From Aquibacillus saliphilus (GTDB lineage Bacteria > Bacillota > Bacilli > Bacillales > Amphibacillaceae): 64,000 bases of DNA. The stretch's first letter is position 1; the number at the start of each line of letters is the position of its first letter. The notes under the pieces are model-generated. The model was not told where the DNA came from, searched no databases, and was given only the letters and a program-made list of their open reading frames with translations. Shown piece after piece: positions 35,879-45,567 of this stretch. A program made the translations under genes and the position numbers. The stretch spans positions 1 to 64,000 of the forward strand of contig NZ_JAIZAP010000005.1 of the NCBI RefSeq assembly GCF_020404745.1, given 5' to 3'.

Positions 35879-37018
35879 TTATTCTCCAGGGACTTTAAGG
35901 TCCGTTTTCTTAGGTTTCTTTTTCCCGTAAAATTTATTTGCAATAGCTGGGGCTCGTTCAAATAAAAGCATACCTATAAAAGCAGCTGCTACAATATAAA
36001 TACCACCCATTACTTTTACCGCTCCTGTTGCAACACTTGCAATAACAACAGAAAATTCTCCTCTCGCACATAAGGAAAGTCCAGCTCTTAAGGATACCTT
36101 TTTCGAGAGACCATACCATCTGCCACCAATTATTCCAACGATTATCTTAGCTATTATCGACCACAATAGTAGTACTACCAAAAATACTGGCATAGGGATC
36201 CCGTTCCCAAATTCAATCGATGTTCCAAAGTAAATAAAAAATGTTGGTAATAAGAGATCTCTTACAGGATTTACAGTTTGTTCGACTCTTTCAATTTTGC
36301 CAATTTCAGCTAACATCATACCAGCTAAAAACGCACCAAGTACTTCTGACAGGCCCAGGTATAAAGCGAAACCTCCATAACTTACTGCAATCCCAATTAA
36401 TAATGTAATTTTAAAGTCTTCATCTTCGACTTTATCTAACAACTTATCAAATTTCTTAAATAGCGTTTTACCTAAAATAATTGCTAAGGCAGCTAAACCA
36501 ATAACCTTACCTACAAGCAAAAATAAATCATTTGCCTCAAAGCTTCCACCAGTACTTATCCCAATTAAAATCGCAATAACAATTGGAGCAATTAAATCTT
36601 CGAAAATTAAAATAGCTAAAATAAATTCTGTTTCGCTATTCGCCATTCTGCTTTTATCATCCAATAATTTCGCAGTTATCGAGGAACTAGTAGCATAAGC
36701 AATTCCACCTATTAAAAAAGCACTGAATAAATTCATTCCAAACCCGAGTGCAATGAGCATAGATACCCCTAAACTAAGAAATACATCCAATAAACCTGAA
36801 GGCCAGATTTTTTTCGCTATCCCACCGAGCCTATTCACACTAAACTCAAGGCCGAGTAAAAAAAACAGCAATACTATACCTATCTCACTTGCAAAGTGTA
36901 AAATTTCGTTATCGCTTAACAAATCAGCTAGAACCACACCAAATAAGATATATAAAATGACACTTGGAAAATTAATCTTTATACTTAAAAATCCTAAATA
37001 AAAAATTCCAAGCAACAC
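35879..37018 (-). CDS. khtU: K+/H+ antiporter transmembrane subunit, KhtU-like (CPA2 family)
   Basis: A multi-span antiporter of the KefB/CPA2 type (about 10-12 spans; GLEFSVNRLGG, YATSSSITAKLL, FEDLIAPIVIA), partner of KhtT. The start is odd: an ATG at 37068, overlapping the khtT stop (ATGA) after AAGGAGAGG, reads M-I-I-F-Y-stop, while the frame shift by one base would give an MDHIL-type N-terminus expected for KhtU. In the long frame the only usual start codon is the GTG at 37018, which would remove about 16 N-terminal residues; an ATT at 37060 is well placed too. Confidence 0.85.
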   Translation of the reverse strand: MLLGIFYLGFLSIKINFPSVILYILFGVVLADLLSDNEILHFASEIGIVLLFFLLGLEFSVNRLGGIAKKIWPSGLLDVFLSLGVSMLIALGFGMNLFSAFLIGGIAYATSSSITAKLLDDKSRMANSETEFILAILIFEDLIAPIVIAILIGISTGGSFEANDLFLLVGKVIGLAALAIILGKTLFKKFDKLLDKVEDEDFKITLLIGIAVSYGGFALYLGLSEVLGAFLAGMMLAEIGKIERVEQTVNPVRDLLLPTFFIYFGTSIEFGNGIPMPVFLVVLLLWSIIAKIIVGIIGGRWYGLSKKVSLRAGLSLCARGEFSVVIASVATGAVKVMGGIYIVAAAFIGMLLFERAPAIANKFYGKKKPKKTDLKVPGE

Positions 37019-37064
37019 TAATCCTGCTCCTAGTAGTAATGGAAAATCACTTAATAAAATATGA

Positions 37065-37553
37065 TCATTCCTCTCCTTTACATAACGCTTCTAGGTTCTC
37101 TATTTGTTCTTTTTTCCCAATAGACATTAGTACATCGCCAGGCTCTAGCTTTCTGTCTGGTTCTGGGATGGCGATCATATCATCACCTTGAACAATGCCT
37201 ATAATTGTTGCTCCTGTCTTATTTCTGATTTCTGAATCTTCCAATGTTCTATAAGCAAATTCAGATTTTTCACTTAACGTGATATAATCTACTACAATTT
37301 GCCGTTTAAACATTTTCAACTTCTCTGCATTAACCGGTTGATACGTTGCACCCAGTAATTGTGCACCAAGTTCTCTAGTTTCATCAGGAGTTAAATCCAT
37401 CGCAAAATCTGCTTCATCGCCATCTGCGTCGTCAAAGAAATATAATTCTCTTTTTCCTGTGTGATGAACAATTACTACTAACATGCTATCCTCTGCTGTT
37501 TTTAAAGAAATTTTCTGTCCGATTCCAGGTAACTGTGATACTTGAATTTTCAT
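37065..37553 (-). CDS. khtT: K+/H+ antiporter regulatory subunit, KhtT-like
   Basis: A 162-aa cytoplasmic regulator with a TrkA-C/RCK_C domain in its second half (residues about 80-160; IRNKTGATIIGIVQG, LEPGDVLMSIGKKEQI). With KhtU it forms a potassium/proton antiporter used in pH and K+ homeostasis and methylglyoxal protection. The RBS AGAGGTG favours the ATG at 37553 over the GTG at 37565. Its stop overlaps the presumed khtU ATG. Confidence 0.9.
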   Translation of the reverse strand: MKIQVSQLPGIGQKISLKTAEDSMLVVIVHHTGKRELYFFDDADGDEADFAMDLTPDETRELGAQLLGATYQPVNAEKLKMFKRQIVVDYITLSEKSEFAYRTLEDSEIRNKTGATIIGIVQGDDMIAIPEPDRKLEPGDVLMSIGKKEQIENLEALCKGEE

Positions 37554-37614
37554 ACGAATAAACACCTCTTATTACACGTTTTGTTTAAATCTACTTAATA
37601 GTATAACTTAGATT

Positions 37615-37713
37615 AGTCAATTTCATAATACTGATTTTTTGAAAGTTGTCATCCGCAGATAGTTGGAATAAACCGTTTCCAAACTTTTTGCATAAGTTAT
37701 TTATGAAATTGAT
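37615..37713. repeat. MITE-like element, family B (degraded right half)
   Basis: Left end AGTCAATTTCATAATACTGA and left hairpin arm (GTTGTCATCCGCAGATAGTT) are well kept. The right arm has decayed to CCAAACTTTTTGC; right terminus TTATGAAATTGAT is intact. Confidence 0.75.
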
Positions 37714-37792
37714 CCAATTGGATAACATGGTGCATGGAACTAAAGAAAGTTACCGGTAATAGTAAAACCACTAAAAACATTTTAATATACAA

Positions 37793-37819
37793 AAAAGCTA
37801 GAGAGTCTCTCTAGCTTTT
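37793..37819 (-). terminator. ptsH terminator
   Basis: AAAAGCTAGAGAG pairs with CTCTCTAGCTTTT around a very tight loop, ending in a T run on the minus strand. Confidence 0.8.
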
Positions 37820-37845
37820 CACTTTAGTATCATGTTAATGTACTA

Positions 37846-38109
37846 TTACTCTCCAAGATGCTCTTTTATTGTCTCTTCTACACCCTGTAATGCTTGTTCC
37901 TCGTCACTTCCATCGGCAGTAATTACAATTTCAGCACCTTTTGGTACTCCTAAAGACATAACACCCATGATGGATTTTAAGTTAACCGTTTTACCGTTGT
38001 AATTCATCTCAATTTGAGACTCATATTGACCTGCTTTATTAACAAGTAATGTAGCTGGTCTAGCGTGAATTCCTGTGTCATCTGTAATTGTGAACTTTTT
38101 CTCTTTCAT
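37846..38109 (-). CDS. ptsH: phosphocarrier protein HPr
   Basis: An 87-aa PTS phosphocarrier. The phosphorylated His15 is in GIHARPA and the regulatory Ser46 in [11 protein letters not shown], so this is HPr rather than Crh (which lacks His15). It passes phosphate from enzyme I to sugar permeases and, when Ser-phosphorylated, assists CcpA. AGGGAGG sets the ATG at 38109. It is monocistronic; ptsI is not downstream, unlike most Firmicutes. Confidence 0.95.
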   Translation of the reverse strand: MKEKKFTITDDTGIHARPATLLVNKAGQYESQIEMNYNGKTVNLKSIMGVMSLGVPKGAEIVITADGSDEEQALQGVEETIKEHLGE

Positions 38110-38138
38110 TAGAAATCCTCCCTTTATTTTCATCAAGT

Positions 38139-38166
38139 ACTATACATATAAAATTTGTGTATCCAA
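38139..38166 (-). promoter_or_regulatory. ptsH promoter
   Basis: On the minus strand TTGGAT (38166-38161), 16-base spacer, TATAGT (38144-38139). Confidence 0.5.
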
Positions 38167-38395
38167 ACCTTACTATATGTGAAATTACTAACTAATACTA
38201 TTATATACGAAAAATTATAGTTAAGAAACAAAAAAGGCAAGTACTTTGTAACTAATTTTAAAAAAACATTGATTTATTAATTTTTTAATTCATTTTACTT
38301 TGTCAATCAACAATATATGCACAACAATTTGTGTTCCATCAACTGTTATGGTACGTTATTTTATGAAAATAGACAGAACTTAGGAGGTTATCAAT

Positions 38396-39103
38396 ATGAG
38401 TGTTCATATAGGTGCAAAAAAAGGCGAGATTGCAGACAAGATATTACTACCAGGTGACCCGCTTCGAGCGAAGTATATTGCAGAGAACTTCTTAGAAAAC
38501 ACTACTTGCTACAACGAAGTTAGAGGAATGTATGGATATACCGGTACATATAAAGGTGAGAAGATATCCGTTCAGGGAACAGGAATGGGCGTTCCTTCTA
38601 TTTCTATCTATGCTAATGAACTAATTCAAAGCTATGACGTTCAAAAATTGATTCGTGTTGGTACATGTGGTGCCATCCAAAAGGATGTGAAAGTTAGAGA
38701 TGTCATCTTAGCATCAACCTCAACCACAGATTCTCAGATGAACCGAATGGTGTTTGGAGGCATAGATTTTGCGCCCACTGCTGACTTTCAATTACTTAAA
38801 GATGCTTATGACAGCGGAATAGAAAAAGGATTAAAACTGCGCGTAGGTAATGTATTCACTAGTGATAGTTTTTACCGTGACAATGCTTTAGATCTTTTCA
38901 AACAATTAGCTGAGTATAACGTATTAGCTGTTGAAATGGAGACTACTGCCTTATACACTCTAGCAGCTAAATTTAACCGCCAAGCATTATCTGTATTAAC
39001 TGTTTCTGATCACATTTTAACAGGAGAAGAAACAAGTTCTGAAGAAAGACAAACAACATTTAACGAAATGATTGAAGTTTCTCTTGACGCAGCTATAAAG
39101 TAA
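38396..39103 (+). CDS. deoD: purine nucleoside phosphorylase (DeoD type)
   Basis: A 235-aa hexameric PNP that splits purine (deoxy)nucleosides with phosphate. Substrate-site blocks: [13 protein letters not shown] (phosphate), [26 protein letters not shown] (nucleoside) and the general-acid SDH motif (TVSDHIL). AGGAGG lies before the ATG. Monocistronic. Confidence 0.97.
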   Translation: MSVHIGAKKGEIADKILLPGDPLRAKYIAENFLENTTCYNEVRGMYGYTGTYKGEKISVQGTGMGVPSISIYANELIQSYDVQKLIRVGTCGAIQKDVKVRDVILASTSTTDSQMNRMVFGGIDFAPTADFQLLKDAYDSGIEKGLKLRVGNVFTSDSFYRDNALDLFKQLAEYNVLAVEMETTALYTLAAKFNRQALSVLTVSDHILTGEETSSEERQTTFNEMIEVSLDAAIK

Positions 39104-39173
39104 TAAATTTTGTAATTTGAAACGAGGTTCCATAATCATCCCTCAGTTTCTTTTAAAAAGTTTGTTTAAATTT

Positions 39174-39219
39174 AAAAGTGGAAGGACGATGATTAACTAC
39201 TGTTCGCCCTTCCACTTTT
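39174..39219 (+). terminator. deoD terminator
   Basis: A 12-bp stem (AAAAGTGGAAGG with CCTTCCACTTTT) with a 22-base loop and AT-rich tail. Confidence 0.65.
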
Positions 39220-39363
39220 AACTATGAAAAATTCTAACCAAAAACCACACTCGTAGTGATCAATATGCATAATCTAAAACAAAGCAACACCTTAGTTTTC
39301 CAAAAATGTTTGTCAGCTATAATGGTGCAAAAATCCGGTAAGCTAAAAAAAGGAGCTATCCAT

Positions 39364-39744
39364 ATGTGCTACGATCACTATTATCCCCTTCATTCCGCCT
39401 ATTACAAAGAAACTACTAATCTGCCTGTTTCGCCAACAAGAACCCCACCACCTTATCCAGAGGTAAATATTGAACAACTAAAGCAATCAGCGAACTCATT
39501 TCAACCTTTATTAGGTGATGCAAATAAAATAGTTCGAGAGTTTTCAAATAATGATGATTTTGCATATAAAATAAAAGATGCAGCACAACACTCTCAAACA
39601 GATGATATTAAACAATATATAACTGAAATTGGAATTAACAGACCAGTAGAAATTAAATTTAATCCTGATAGCATTCGCTTAAAGTTAGTAAATGAAACTA
39701 ACAACATCAAATGCTGCAAATTAACAATTTCCCTTAGGTGGTAA
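39364..39744 (+). CDS. conserved hypothetical protein, possibly spore-related
   Basis: A 126-aa protein starting MCYDHYYPLH, with a Pro/Tyr-rich N-terminus (SPTRTPPPYPEV) and a C-terminal strand-rich part (VEIKFNPDSIRLKLV ... LTISLRW). The pattern recalls small Bacillaceae proteins of unknown role, some spore-associated; this is an impression. The ORF is open from 39256, but AAGGAG precedes the ATG at 39364. Confidence 0.65.
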   Translation: MCYDHYYPLHSAYYKETTNLPVSPTRTPPPYPEVNIEQLKQSANSFQPLLGDANKIVREFSNNDDFAYKIKDAAQHSQTDDIKQYITEIGINRPVEIKFNPDSIRLKLVNETNNIKCCKLTISLRW

Positions 39745-39820
39745 CTAAGGAGTTATTGTCAACTTTACATTATAGTCAATAATAGTTATTTAGTTCCCAC
39801 TTAACACGTGGATTGAGAAA

Positions 39821-39900
39821 GAACAAAAGTTCAAGTGCACCTTCGAAAGTCTGCGAAAACTATTCTAAATTGCCAACTTTAGTGCTCACCAAAGACATCC
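39821..39900 (+). repeat. dispersed repeat related to family A (partial copy)
   Basis: GAACAAAAG, GCACCTTCGAAA, then ACTATTCTAAATTGCC and AGTGCTCACCA match the inserted segment of the copy at 15509-15690. It is the main content of the 308-base gap 39745-40052; the rest holds the yuiD promoter region. Confidence 0.55.
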
Positions 39901-40052
39901 TTCCATCGTCTCTTCCTTTATTTGCATCTGATTTCCTCAAGGACTAGGCTATATGATATAATCAAAACAAAATTACCGTAGATATCAGTCTAGTTTAGCT
40001 TTATATTGAAAGGGAAAGCTACATATAGGACTAGTAGAAAGGATGTTCGTTT

Positions 40053-40526
40053 TTGGATTTATTTTTAAACTTTCCACTTTGGGCCGCACTTTTAGCAATC
40101 GTTTTTGCACAAGTTATTAAAATTCCTATTCAGTATATTGCAACAAGAAAATTCAAACCTGGACTAGCTTTTAGTACTGGTGGGATGCCTAGTAGTCACT
40201 CCGCGGCAGTAGCTGCAGTAACAACAGGAATTGGCATTGAGCATGGGGTATCTTCCGGTTTATTTGCTGTTTCCTGTGTAATTAGTATTATTATTATGTT
40301 TGACGCTACTGGTGTACGAAGACAAGCTGGTGAACAAGCAGTTGTTCTTAATATGCTTGTAAAAGACTTTAACTACTTTATAGAGGAAGCGAAAGTATGG
40401 TCTAAGAAAAAGGAATATGAAAAAAGGGCAGAACTAAAAGAATTATTGGGTCACCAACCCATTGAAGTATTTTTCGGAGGAATAACAGGTATTGTCCTCG
40501 CATTTATTCTATATCCGCTATTTTAG
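40053..40526 (+). CDS. yuiD: DUF212 / divergent PAP2 family membrane protein, YuiD-like
   Basis: A 157-aa membrane protein with about four spans. The block GGMPSSHSAAVAAV (about residues 43-56) and FDATGVRRQAGEQA (about 91-104) are the DUF212 hallmarks, similar to acid phosphatase (PAP2) motifs. Enzyme activity unproven. Start codon TTG at 40053 after GAAAGGATG. Confidence 0.88.
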   Translation: MDLFLNFPLWAALLAIVFAQVIKIPIQYIATRKFKPGLAFSTGGMPSSHSAAVAAVTTGIGIEHGVSSGLFAVSCVISIIIMFDATGVRRQAGEQAVVLNMLVKDFNYFIEEAKVWSKKKEYEKRAELKELLGHQPIEVFFGGITGIVLAFILYPLF

Positions 40527-40564
40527 CAAAAACTAATAGTAAGCAACAGTATTTCTATAATCTA

Positions 40565-40596
40565 AAACAATCCACCATCGCTATGGTGGATTGTTT
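40565..40596. terminator. bidirectional terminator yuiD/yuiC
   Basis: A 14-bp perfect stem (AAACAATCCACCAT with ATGGTGGATTGTTT) around a 4-base loop. Confidence 0.88.
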
Positions 40597-40610
40597 GCTT
40601 TAACTATTAT

Positions 40611-41303
40611 TTAACTCTTTTTTACTTGTTCACGAAAGACTTGAAGTGCTTCTGTCTCATTTAAGTTTACCAGCACTTCTTCCGTCAATGTTCCTTCACC
40701 TTTTTTTATCACATAAACATTTACTTCTCTTTTACCCCACTTGTCATAAACATCTTTTACCGTTGGATAATACAAGTCAATTTTATTCCCTTGAATTGCT
40801 GAACCCTTATCAGCCACCACACCATAACCATACCCTGGTATATACAAAATTGTACCAATCGGATAAACATTTAAATCAGCTGCTATTGTTGAGTATAAAT
40901 CCCGTTTAACTTTCACACCTGAATAAGTTATTCCGTATTGAGGATGGTCTTTTGTCTTACCAGTTGACTCAACCCCTGCTGTGTATCCTGTAGCCATAAC
41001 CGTTGTACTAGAATATTGTTCAAAGTCAATTGCTTCTTCTAATGACTTCGGTTCTTCTACTTGCTCACTAGAAATATATCTTGTTGTAGCCTTTTGATGA
41101 TTTAAGGATTTTTTCCATAAGGCAATATCACGTGTTGGTTGATCTGATAAATTAGTAGTTGTCTCTCCACCACTAGTACCTTCGTAAAAGTCAATCTTAA
41201 TATCAACTGCCGAAACATTTGATACTGATGATACTGTAGTGTAAAACGCCCCAAGAAATAAAACTGTCAACAGAACTCTTCTTAGAAACTTAAATTTTAT
41301 CAT
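40611..41303 (-). CDS. yuiC: 3D-domain cell-wall protein, YuiC/Sps-like
   Basis: A 230-aa exported protein: N-terminal signal/anchor (about residues 8-30), a linker, then a 3D (double-psi beta-barrel) domain with [15 protein letters not shown], the Asp positions in [18 protein letters not shown], and [11 protein letters not shown]. subtilis YuiC is a stationary-phase-survival (Rpf-like) muralytic enzyme. The three acidic residues seem kept. AGAGAGGTG precedes the ATG. Confidence 0.88.
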   Translation of the reverse strand: MIKFKFLRRVLLTVLFLGAFYTTVSSVSNVSAVDIKIDFYEGTSGGETTTNLSDQPTRDIALWKKSLNHQKATTRYISSEQVEEPKSLEEAIDFEQYSSTTVMATGYTAGVESTGKTKDHPQYGITYSGVKVKRDLYSTIAADLNVYPIGTILYIPGYGYGVVADKGSAIQGNKIDLYYPTVKDVYDKWGKREVNVYVIKKGEGTLTEEVLVNLNETEALQVFREQVKKS

Positions 41304-41371
41304 TTTAATAATAACACCTCTCTAGAGTGTTATCATTTCCATTAATGGTACATTTTATACATTAATGACTG

Positions 41372-41480
41372 AATCAATTTCATAATTACCATATGTAACA
41401 AATATCATCCACTTATAGTTTGGGAACGGTTTATCCCAACTATGTGGATGACAACTTTCAAAAAAACAGTATTATTTAAA
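41372..41480. repeat. MITE-like element, family B (opposite orientation copy)
   Basis: Left terminus AATCAATTTCATAATTAC, hairpin arms ATCATCCACTTATAGTTTGGG and CCCAACTATGTGGATGACAAC; the right end (CAGTATTAT) is decayed. Sits between yuiC and yuiB, which run in the same direction. Confidence 0.72.
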
Positions 41481-41486
41481 AATATC

Positions 41487-41798
41487 CTAAAACATTCGAT
41501 AACCGCTTTTCCTTAATATCCTTATAACTATTCCAGAGGTAATAGTTCCTGCAAAACCTGATGCTAAGATTACGATATCAAATCCATTTAAATTCAAAAT
41601 ATTATCCCAAACTGTGCTTAGCGCGGTCCCTGGGTTCTTAAAATAGTTAGATATCGGAAACTTATCGACAATAAGCATAATAACTATCGGGTAGACAAAA
41701 GCCATCAGCCAAGTCTGTCTTAATAACATATTTAAAATAAAAGCAATACCGAAAAATAAAACAAAAAATAAAAGAATTGAAACAATAAATTGTAACAT
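41487..41798 (-). CDS. yuiB: YuiB-like membrane protein
   Basis: A 103-aa membrane protein with three hydrophobic segments (about residues 3-27, 31-45 and 72-92). It resembles B. subtilis YuiB in sequence and in location between yuiC and yumB. Function unknown. B. subtilis has a small yuiA next to it; I see no yuiA here. Confidence 0.8.
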   Translation of the reverse strand: MLQFIVSILLFFVLFFGIAFILNMLLRQTWLMAFVYPIVIMLIVDKFPISNYFKNPGTALSTVWDNILNLNGFDIVILASGFAGTITSGIVIRILRKSGYRMF

Positions 41799-41888
41799 TA
41801 CTTATCTCCCTTTGTGTTCTTCACACGATTCATTTAGTAATACATAACCAGATTATCCACAACTATTTTATTATTAATAATAAGAAAA

Positions 41889-41915
41889 AGCAAAGACAGA
41901 TAGTCTGTCTTTGCT
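41889..41915 (-). terminator. yumB terminator
   Basis: A 12-bp stem (AGCAAAGACAGA with TCTGTCTTTGCT), 3-base loop, then TTTTTCTT on the minus strand. Confidence 0.9.
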
Positions 41916-41924
41916 AATAAAAAT

Positions 41925-43142
41925 TTAAAAGATATTAAATTTACCTTTTTTAAGCATTAGTCCTATTCCACCTAGTTTGAGCAAAGAACGATTATCAATA
42001 ATTTTCTTCATTACTGATGCAGACCAGCCAAACAATTTCTTGTCTCCCATTATTACACCCATGGCATCCCCATGACCTAATGAGGCTACAGTACCCATGT
42101 TATTAAATTCGAATCCTTCTAGCTCATTACCACCTGAAACAAGTGTCGCTAAATTGTGTGCACAAACTTCTGCTTCCTGCATTGCAATTTGAGCTGTTGG
42201 AGGAAAAGGTCTGTCAGTTTCTTTATTCCAAATTAAAGCACAATCACCGACAACAAATACATTCTCATGTGAAGGAGCACGAAGATCAGGTTTAACTTCT
42301 ACTTTCCCACGGTTATGTTCAAGTCCTGAATGTTCTACAATGCTATTTGCTCTAACACCAGCTGCCCAAATAGTAGTAAATGTTGGAATTTCCTCTTGTT
42401 CACCATCTTTTTCGACTACAATTCCTTCTGGAGTACAGCCTTTTAACAGCGCACCAACTTTAAATTCAACTCCTCTAGCCTCTAAGGAGTTTAACGTGTA
42501 CTCTACTAGTTGTGGGTCAAACCCTGGTAAAATTGTAGGAGCACCCTCCACGTTTATGATACGTACTTGATCACGATCAATATCATATTCTTTACATAGT
42601 TCAGGAATACGATTGGCAAGTTCACCTAAAAACTCAATGCCTGTAAATCCGCCTCCACCTACTACAATATTTAAACGCTCTTGTTTCTTGTCTTTTTCAT
42701 TGTTATACATAGCAAAATTATAATCAATATGCTCTCTAATTAATCGAGATGAGTTAATGTTACCAAGTGTAAATGCATTTTCTAACAACCCAGGGATACC
42801 AAAAGTTGCAGCTTCAAATCCTAATGCTACGACAAGATAATCATATTCTAATTCACCGTCTTCAAGAATGACTTTATTATCATCTGGTTGAATGGATACT
42901 ACTGTATCTTGTAAAAAGTTCACTTTACTTAAATCAACTACGTCTTTAATCGGAAAACGAGCTTGATCTGGACTAATTGTTCCAGCTGCTACCTCATGAA
43001 GCCATGTTGCCTCATAATGATAATCATGCTTGTTAACTAAGGTAATGTGAGCATCGTTCACTCCTAATTTCTTTTGCAATTTTACGGTAGTCATTAAACC
43101 ACCATAACCTGCTCCAAGGACTACAATGTTTGGTTTCTTCAT
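41925..43142 (-). CDS. yumB: type II NADH dehydrogenase, YumB-like
   Basis: A 405-aa peripheral membrane flavoprotein passing electrons from NADH to menaquinone without pumping protons. FAD-binding GAGYGGLMT (about residues 9-17), NADH-binding GGGGFTGIE (about 162-170), and FVVGDCA (about 297) with [11 protein letters not shown] behind it. The C-terminal helix KKGKFNIF could attach to the membrane. A Rex-like operator precedes the gene. No signal for complex I. Confidence 0.93.
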   Translation of the reverse strand: MKKPNIVVLGAGYGGLMTTVKLQKKLGVNDAHITLVNKHDYHYEATWLHEVAAGTISPDQARFPIKDVVDLSKVNFLQDTVVSIQPDDNKVILEDGELEYDYLVVALGFEAATFGIPGLLENAFTLGNINSSRLIREHIDYNFAMYNNEKDKKQERLNIVVGGGGFTGIEFLGELANRIPELCKEYDIDRDQVRIINVEGAPTILPGFDPQLVEYTLNSLEARGVEFKVGALLKGCTPEGIVVEKDGEQEEIPTFTTIWAAGVRANSIVEHSGLEHNRGKVEVKPDLRAPSHENVFVVGDCALIWNKETDRPFPPTAQIAMQEAEVCAHNLATLVSGGNELEGFEFNNMGTVASLGHGDAMGVIMGDKKLFGWSASVMKKIIDNRSLLKLGGIGLMLKKGKFNIF

Positions 43143-43200
43143 CCTAAATCACTTCCATTTTATAATTTTATTGTTTCAATTCTTTAAACATGTTACACTA

Positions 43201-43218
43201 TCGTGATATATTTCACGT
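43201..43218. promoter_or_regulatory. Rex-like operator before yumB
   Basis: TCGTGATATATTTCACGT is a near-perfect dyad resembling the Rex consensus TTGTGAAATNNTTCACAA (outer bases differ). It overlaps the probable -10 of yumB, placing it to repress when NADH is low. Sequence similarity only. Confidence 0.5.
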
Positions 43219-43427
43219 AAAACTATGTAATGTCACAGATTCGTAATATTTTAACCTATTGCTAATCTTAGACTCTTTTATTATAATTTTCAACCCTTAA
43301 GTATATTTAAGTAAAATTTCTAATTTTAAGTCTTCATTATTAAGTTGTTCACTATAAAAGAAAATCAAAAATGTGTTAAAATAAGTATCGGTAAATTAAT
43401 GCTTGTTTATTATAGGAGGAATCACCC

Positions 43428-44411
43428 ATGTCCGATGAAATATATGATATTACTATAATTGGTGCCGGACCTGTCGGTTTATTCACCGCTTTTTATGGTG
43501 GGTTACGTCAGGCTAGTGTGAAAATAATAGAAAGCTTGCCACATATTGGCGGGCAATTAAGTGCGTTATATCCCGAAAAATATATTTATGATATAGCTGG
43601 GTTCCCAAAAATCCGGGCTCAAAAGTTAGTTGATAACCTAAAGGAACAGGCTGATTTATTTGATCCTACTATTGTACTGAATGAATCAGTAGATACGATT
43701 GAACGACAGGAAGACGGTTCTTTAAAACTCAGTACTAATTCAGGGGTACATTATACAAAAGCCGTGATAATCACTGCAGGGAACGGTGCATTTCAACCAA
43801 GGAAACTGGCAGTTGAGGGTGCTGAGAAATTTGAGGGGAACAATCTTCATTATTTTGTTGAAAATATGGAAGTTTATAAAGATAAAAGGGTAGTACTTTT
43901 TGGTGGAGGCGACTCTGCCGTTGACTGGGCACTAATGTTAGAACCTATTGCCAAAGAAGTTGTTCTTGTTCACCGACGCGATAAGTTTAGAGCACACGAA
44001 CATAGTGTTGAAAACTTAATGAAATCAACCGTTAAAATTATGACTCCGTATATCCCGGAACAATTAATTGGAACAAATAAAATTGAACAAGTTAAATTGA
44101 AGGAAGTTAAAGGTGACAAAGAGGAAATTATTGATGTAGACACTGTATTAGTCAACTATGGCTTTATTTCATCACTTGGTCCGATTAAAAATTGGGGACT
44201 TGAAATTGACAAAAATAGCATAATTGTCAATTCTAAAATGGAAACGAATATCCCTGGAGTTTATGCGGCAGGAGACATTTGTACTTATCCAGGTAAAGTA
44301 AACTTGATTGTTGCAGGATTTGGGGAGGGCCCAACAGCCATCAATAATGCAAAAGCCTATATTGACCCTGAAGCTCGAGTACAACCAAAACATTCAACGA
44401 GCATGTTTTAA
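43428..44411 (+). CDS. yumC: ferredoxin/flavodoxin-NADP+ reductase type 2 (YumC)
   Basis: A 327-aa thioredoxin-reductase-like flavoprotein without the CXXC redox pair, the mark of the YumC group. FAD site [16 protein letters not shown] (about residues 11-26), NADPH site [10 protein letters not shown] with following HRRD, and CTYPGK. Transfers electrons between NADPH and ferredoxin or flavodoxin. AGGAGGA before the ATG. Confidence 0.95.
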   Translation: MSDEIYDITIIGAGPVGLFTAFYGGLRQASVKIIESLPHIGGQLSALYPEKYIYDIAGFPKIRAQKLVDNLKEQADLFDPTIVLNESVDTIERQEDGSLKLSTNSGVHYTKAVIITAGNGAFQPRKLAVEGAEKFEGNNLHYFVENMEVYKDKRVVLFGGGDSAVDWALMLEPIAKEVVLVHRRDKFRAHEHSVENLMKSTVKIMTPYIPEQLIGTNKIEQVKLKEVKGDKEEIIDVDTVLVNYGFISSLGPIKNWGLEIDKNSIIVNSKMETNIPGVYAAGDICTYPGKVNLIVAGFGEGPTAINNAKAYIDPEARVQPKHSTSMF

Positions 44412-44450
44412 ACAAGTAGCTATTCTACGAGAATTTTATAATCTTGATAC

Positions 44451-44490
44451 AGCAAAAACTGCCTCTTTAAAAGGCTGTTTTTGCTGTTTT
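44451..44490 (+). terminator. yumC terminator
   Basis: A 14-bp stem (AGCAAAAACTGCCT with AGGCTGTTTTTGCT), then GTTTTATTTTT. Confidence 0.88.
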
Positions 44491-44646
44491 ATTTTTAATT
44501 GTTGTTCTTGTATCAATAAATAAGTAATGTAATTGTTTATCGTTGGGGATACTAATTATGAAAAAATTCAGTTGAATTTTTTCATAAAAAGAATGAATTT
44601 TTACAATGATTAACAAGTACAAAGTCAGAAATGTGGGGCAGACAAA

Positions 44647-45474
44647 ATGGAGAATGAATTTGAAGAAAGAATTATGCCAGTTACCTCTGTTGCTAATAGA
44701 ATTGGACTAAATGTTGCCTCAGATATCTATTGTTATACCGACCAAATAGTAAATATAGTCTTTATTGGTACGAAAGATAACTGGGTGCTTGTCGATGCTG
44801 GTATGCCAAGATCGTCAACAGAAATAATTGAGCAAGCTGAAGAGCACTTTGGTAACAACGCGAAACCACAGGCTATTGTATTAACACACGGCCATTTTGA
44901 TCATGTTGGATCCATTGTAGACTTAACCAGAACGTGGAATGTACCAATTTTTGCACATGAGTTAGAATTGCCTTATTTAACAGGGAAGGCCTCTTACCCT
45001 GAAGGTGATCCCTCCGTAGCTGATGGATTAGTAGCTAAAATGTCTCCACTGTTCCCTAACCATGGTATAAATCTAGAAGAGCATGTTCAAGCATTGCCTT
45101 CGGATAACACAATACCCGGAATGAAGGGGTGGCGCTCTATTCATACTCCTGGTCACACCAAGGGACATGTCTCATTATTCAGAGATGAAGACCGGTCATT
45201 AATTGCTGGAGACGCATTTGTTACAGTCGAACAAGAATCTTTATATAAGGTTATAACACAACAACAAGAAGTTAGTGGTCCACCAAAATATTTCACAACT
45301 AATTGGAAAGCAGCTTGGGATTCTGTAAAAAAATTAAATGATCTGAAACCTGAACTGGCGGTAACAGGCCACGGCCAACCAATAAATGGAGAGTTTTTGA
45401 GAAATGAACTACAAAAACTTGCAGATCACTTTGATACGATTGCTATACCCGAAAAAGGAAAATTCGTTCATTAG
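44647..45474 (+). CDS. MBL-fold metallohydrolase
   Basis: A 275-aa metallo-beta-lactamase-fold hydrolase with the metal motif THGHFDHVG (about residues 80-88), HTPGHTKGH (His near 164), an Asp in IAGDAF and His in VTGHGQP. Substrate unknown; such proteins are often annotated as glyoxalase II-like or lactonase. A second ATG (44674) could be the true start. Ends at a terminator shared with yutM. Confidence 0.88.
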   Translation: MENEFEERIMPVTSVANRIGLNVASDIYCYTDQIVNIVFIGTKDNWVLVDAGMPRSSTEIIEQAEEHFGNNAKPQAIVLTHGHFDHVGSIVDLTRTWNVPIFAHELELPYLTGKASYPEGDPSVADGLVAKMSPLFPNHGINLEEHVQALPSDNTIPGMKGWRSIHTPGHTKGHVSLFRDEDRSLIAGDAFVTVEQESLYKVITQQQEVSGPPKYFTTNWKAAWDSVKKLNDLKPELAVTGHGQPINGEFLRNELQKLADHFDTIAIPEKGKFVH

Positions 45475-45517
45475 CATGGCCTGTATCCTAGATAGTTCAG
45501 TCCTGTTATTATTGGCT

Positions 45518-45564
45518 AAAAAGGTGAAGCCCACGGCAATTAATGCCAAGTGCTTCACCTTTTT
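45518..45564. terminator. bidirectional terminator MBL gene/yutM
   Basis: AAAAGGTGAAGC and GCTTCACCTTTTT form a stem with inner GGCA/TGCC pairing and A/T tails on both sides. Confidence 0.85.
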
Positions 45565-45567
45565 TCA

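Noticed and set aside
22328-41480. Family B hairpins as simple terminators
   Set aside because: Two copies lie in divergent promoter regions, and the conserved inverted termini fit a mobile element better.
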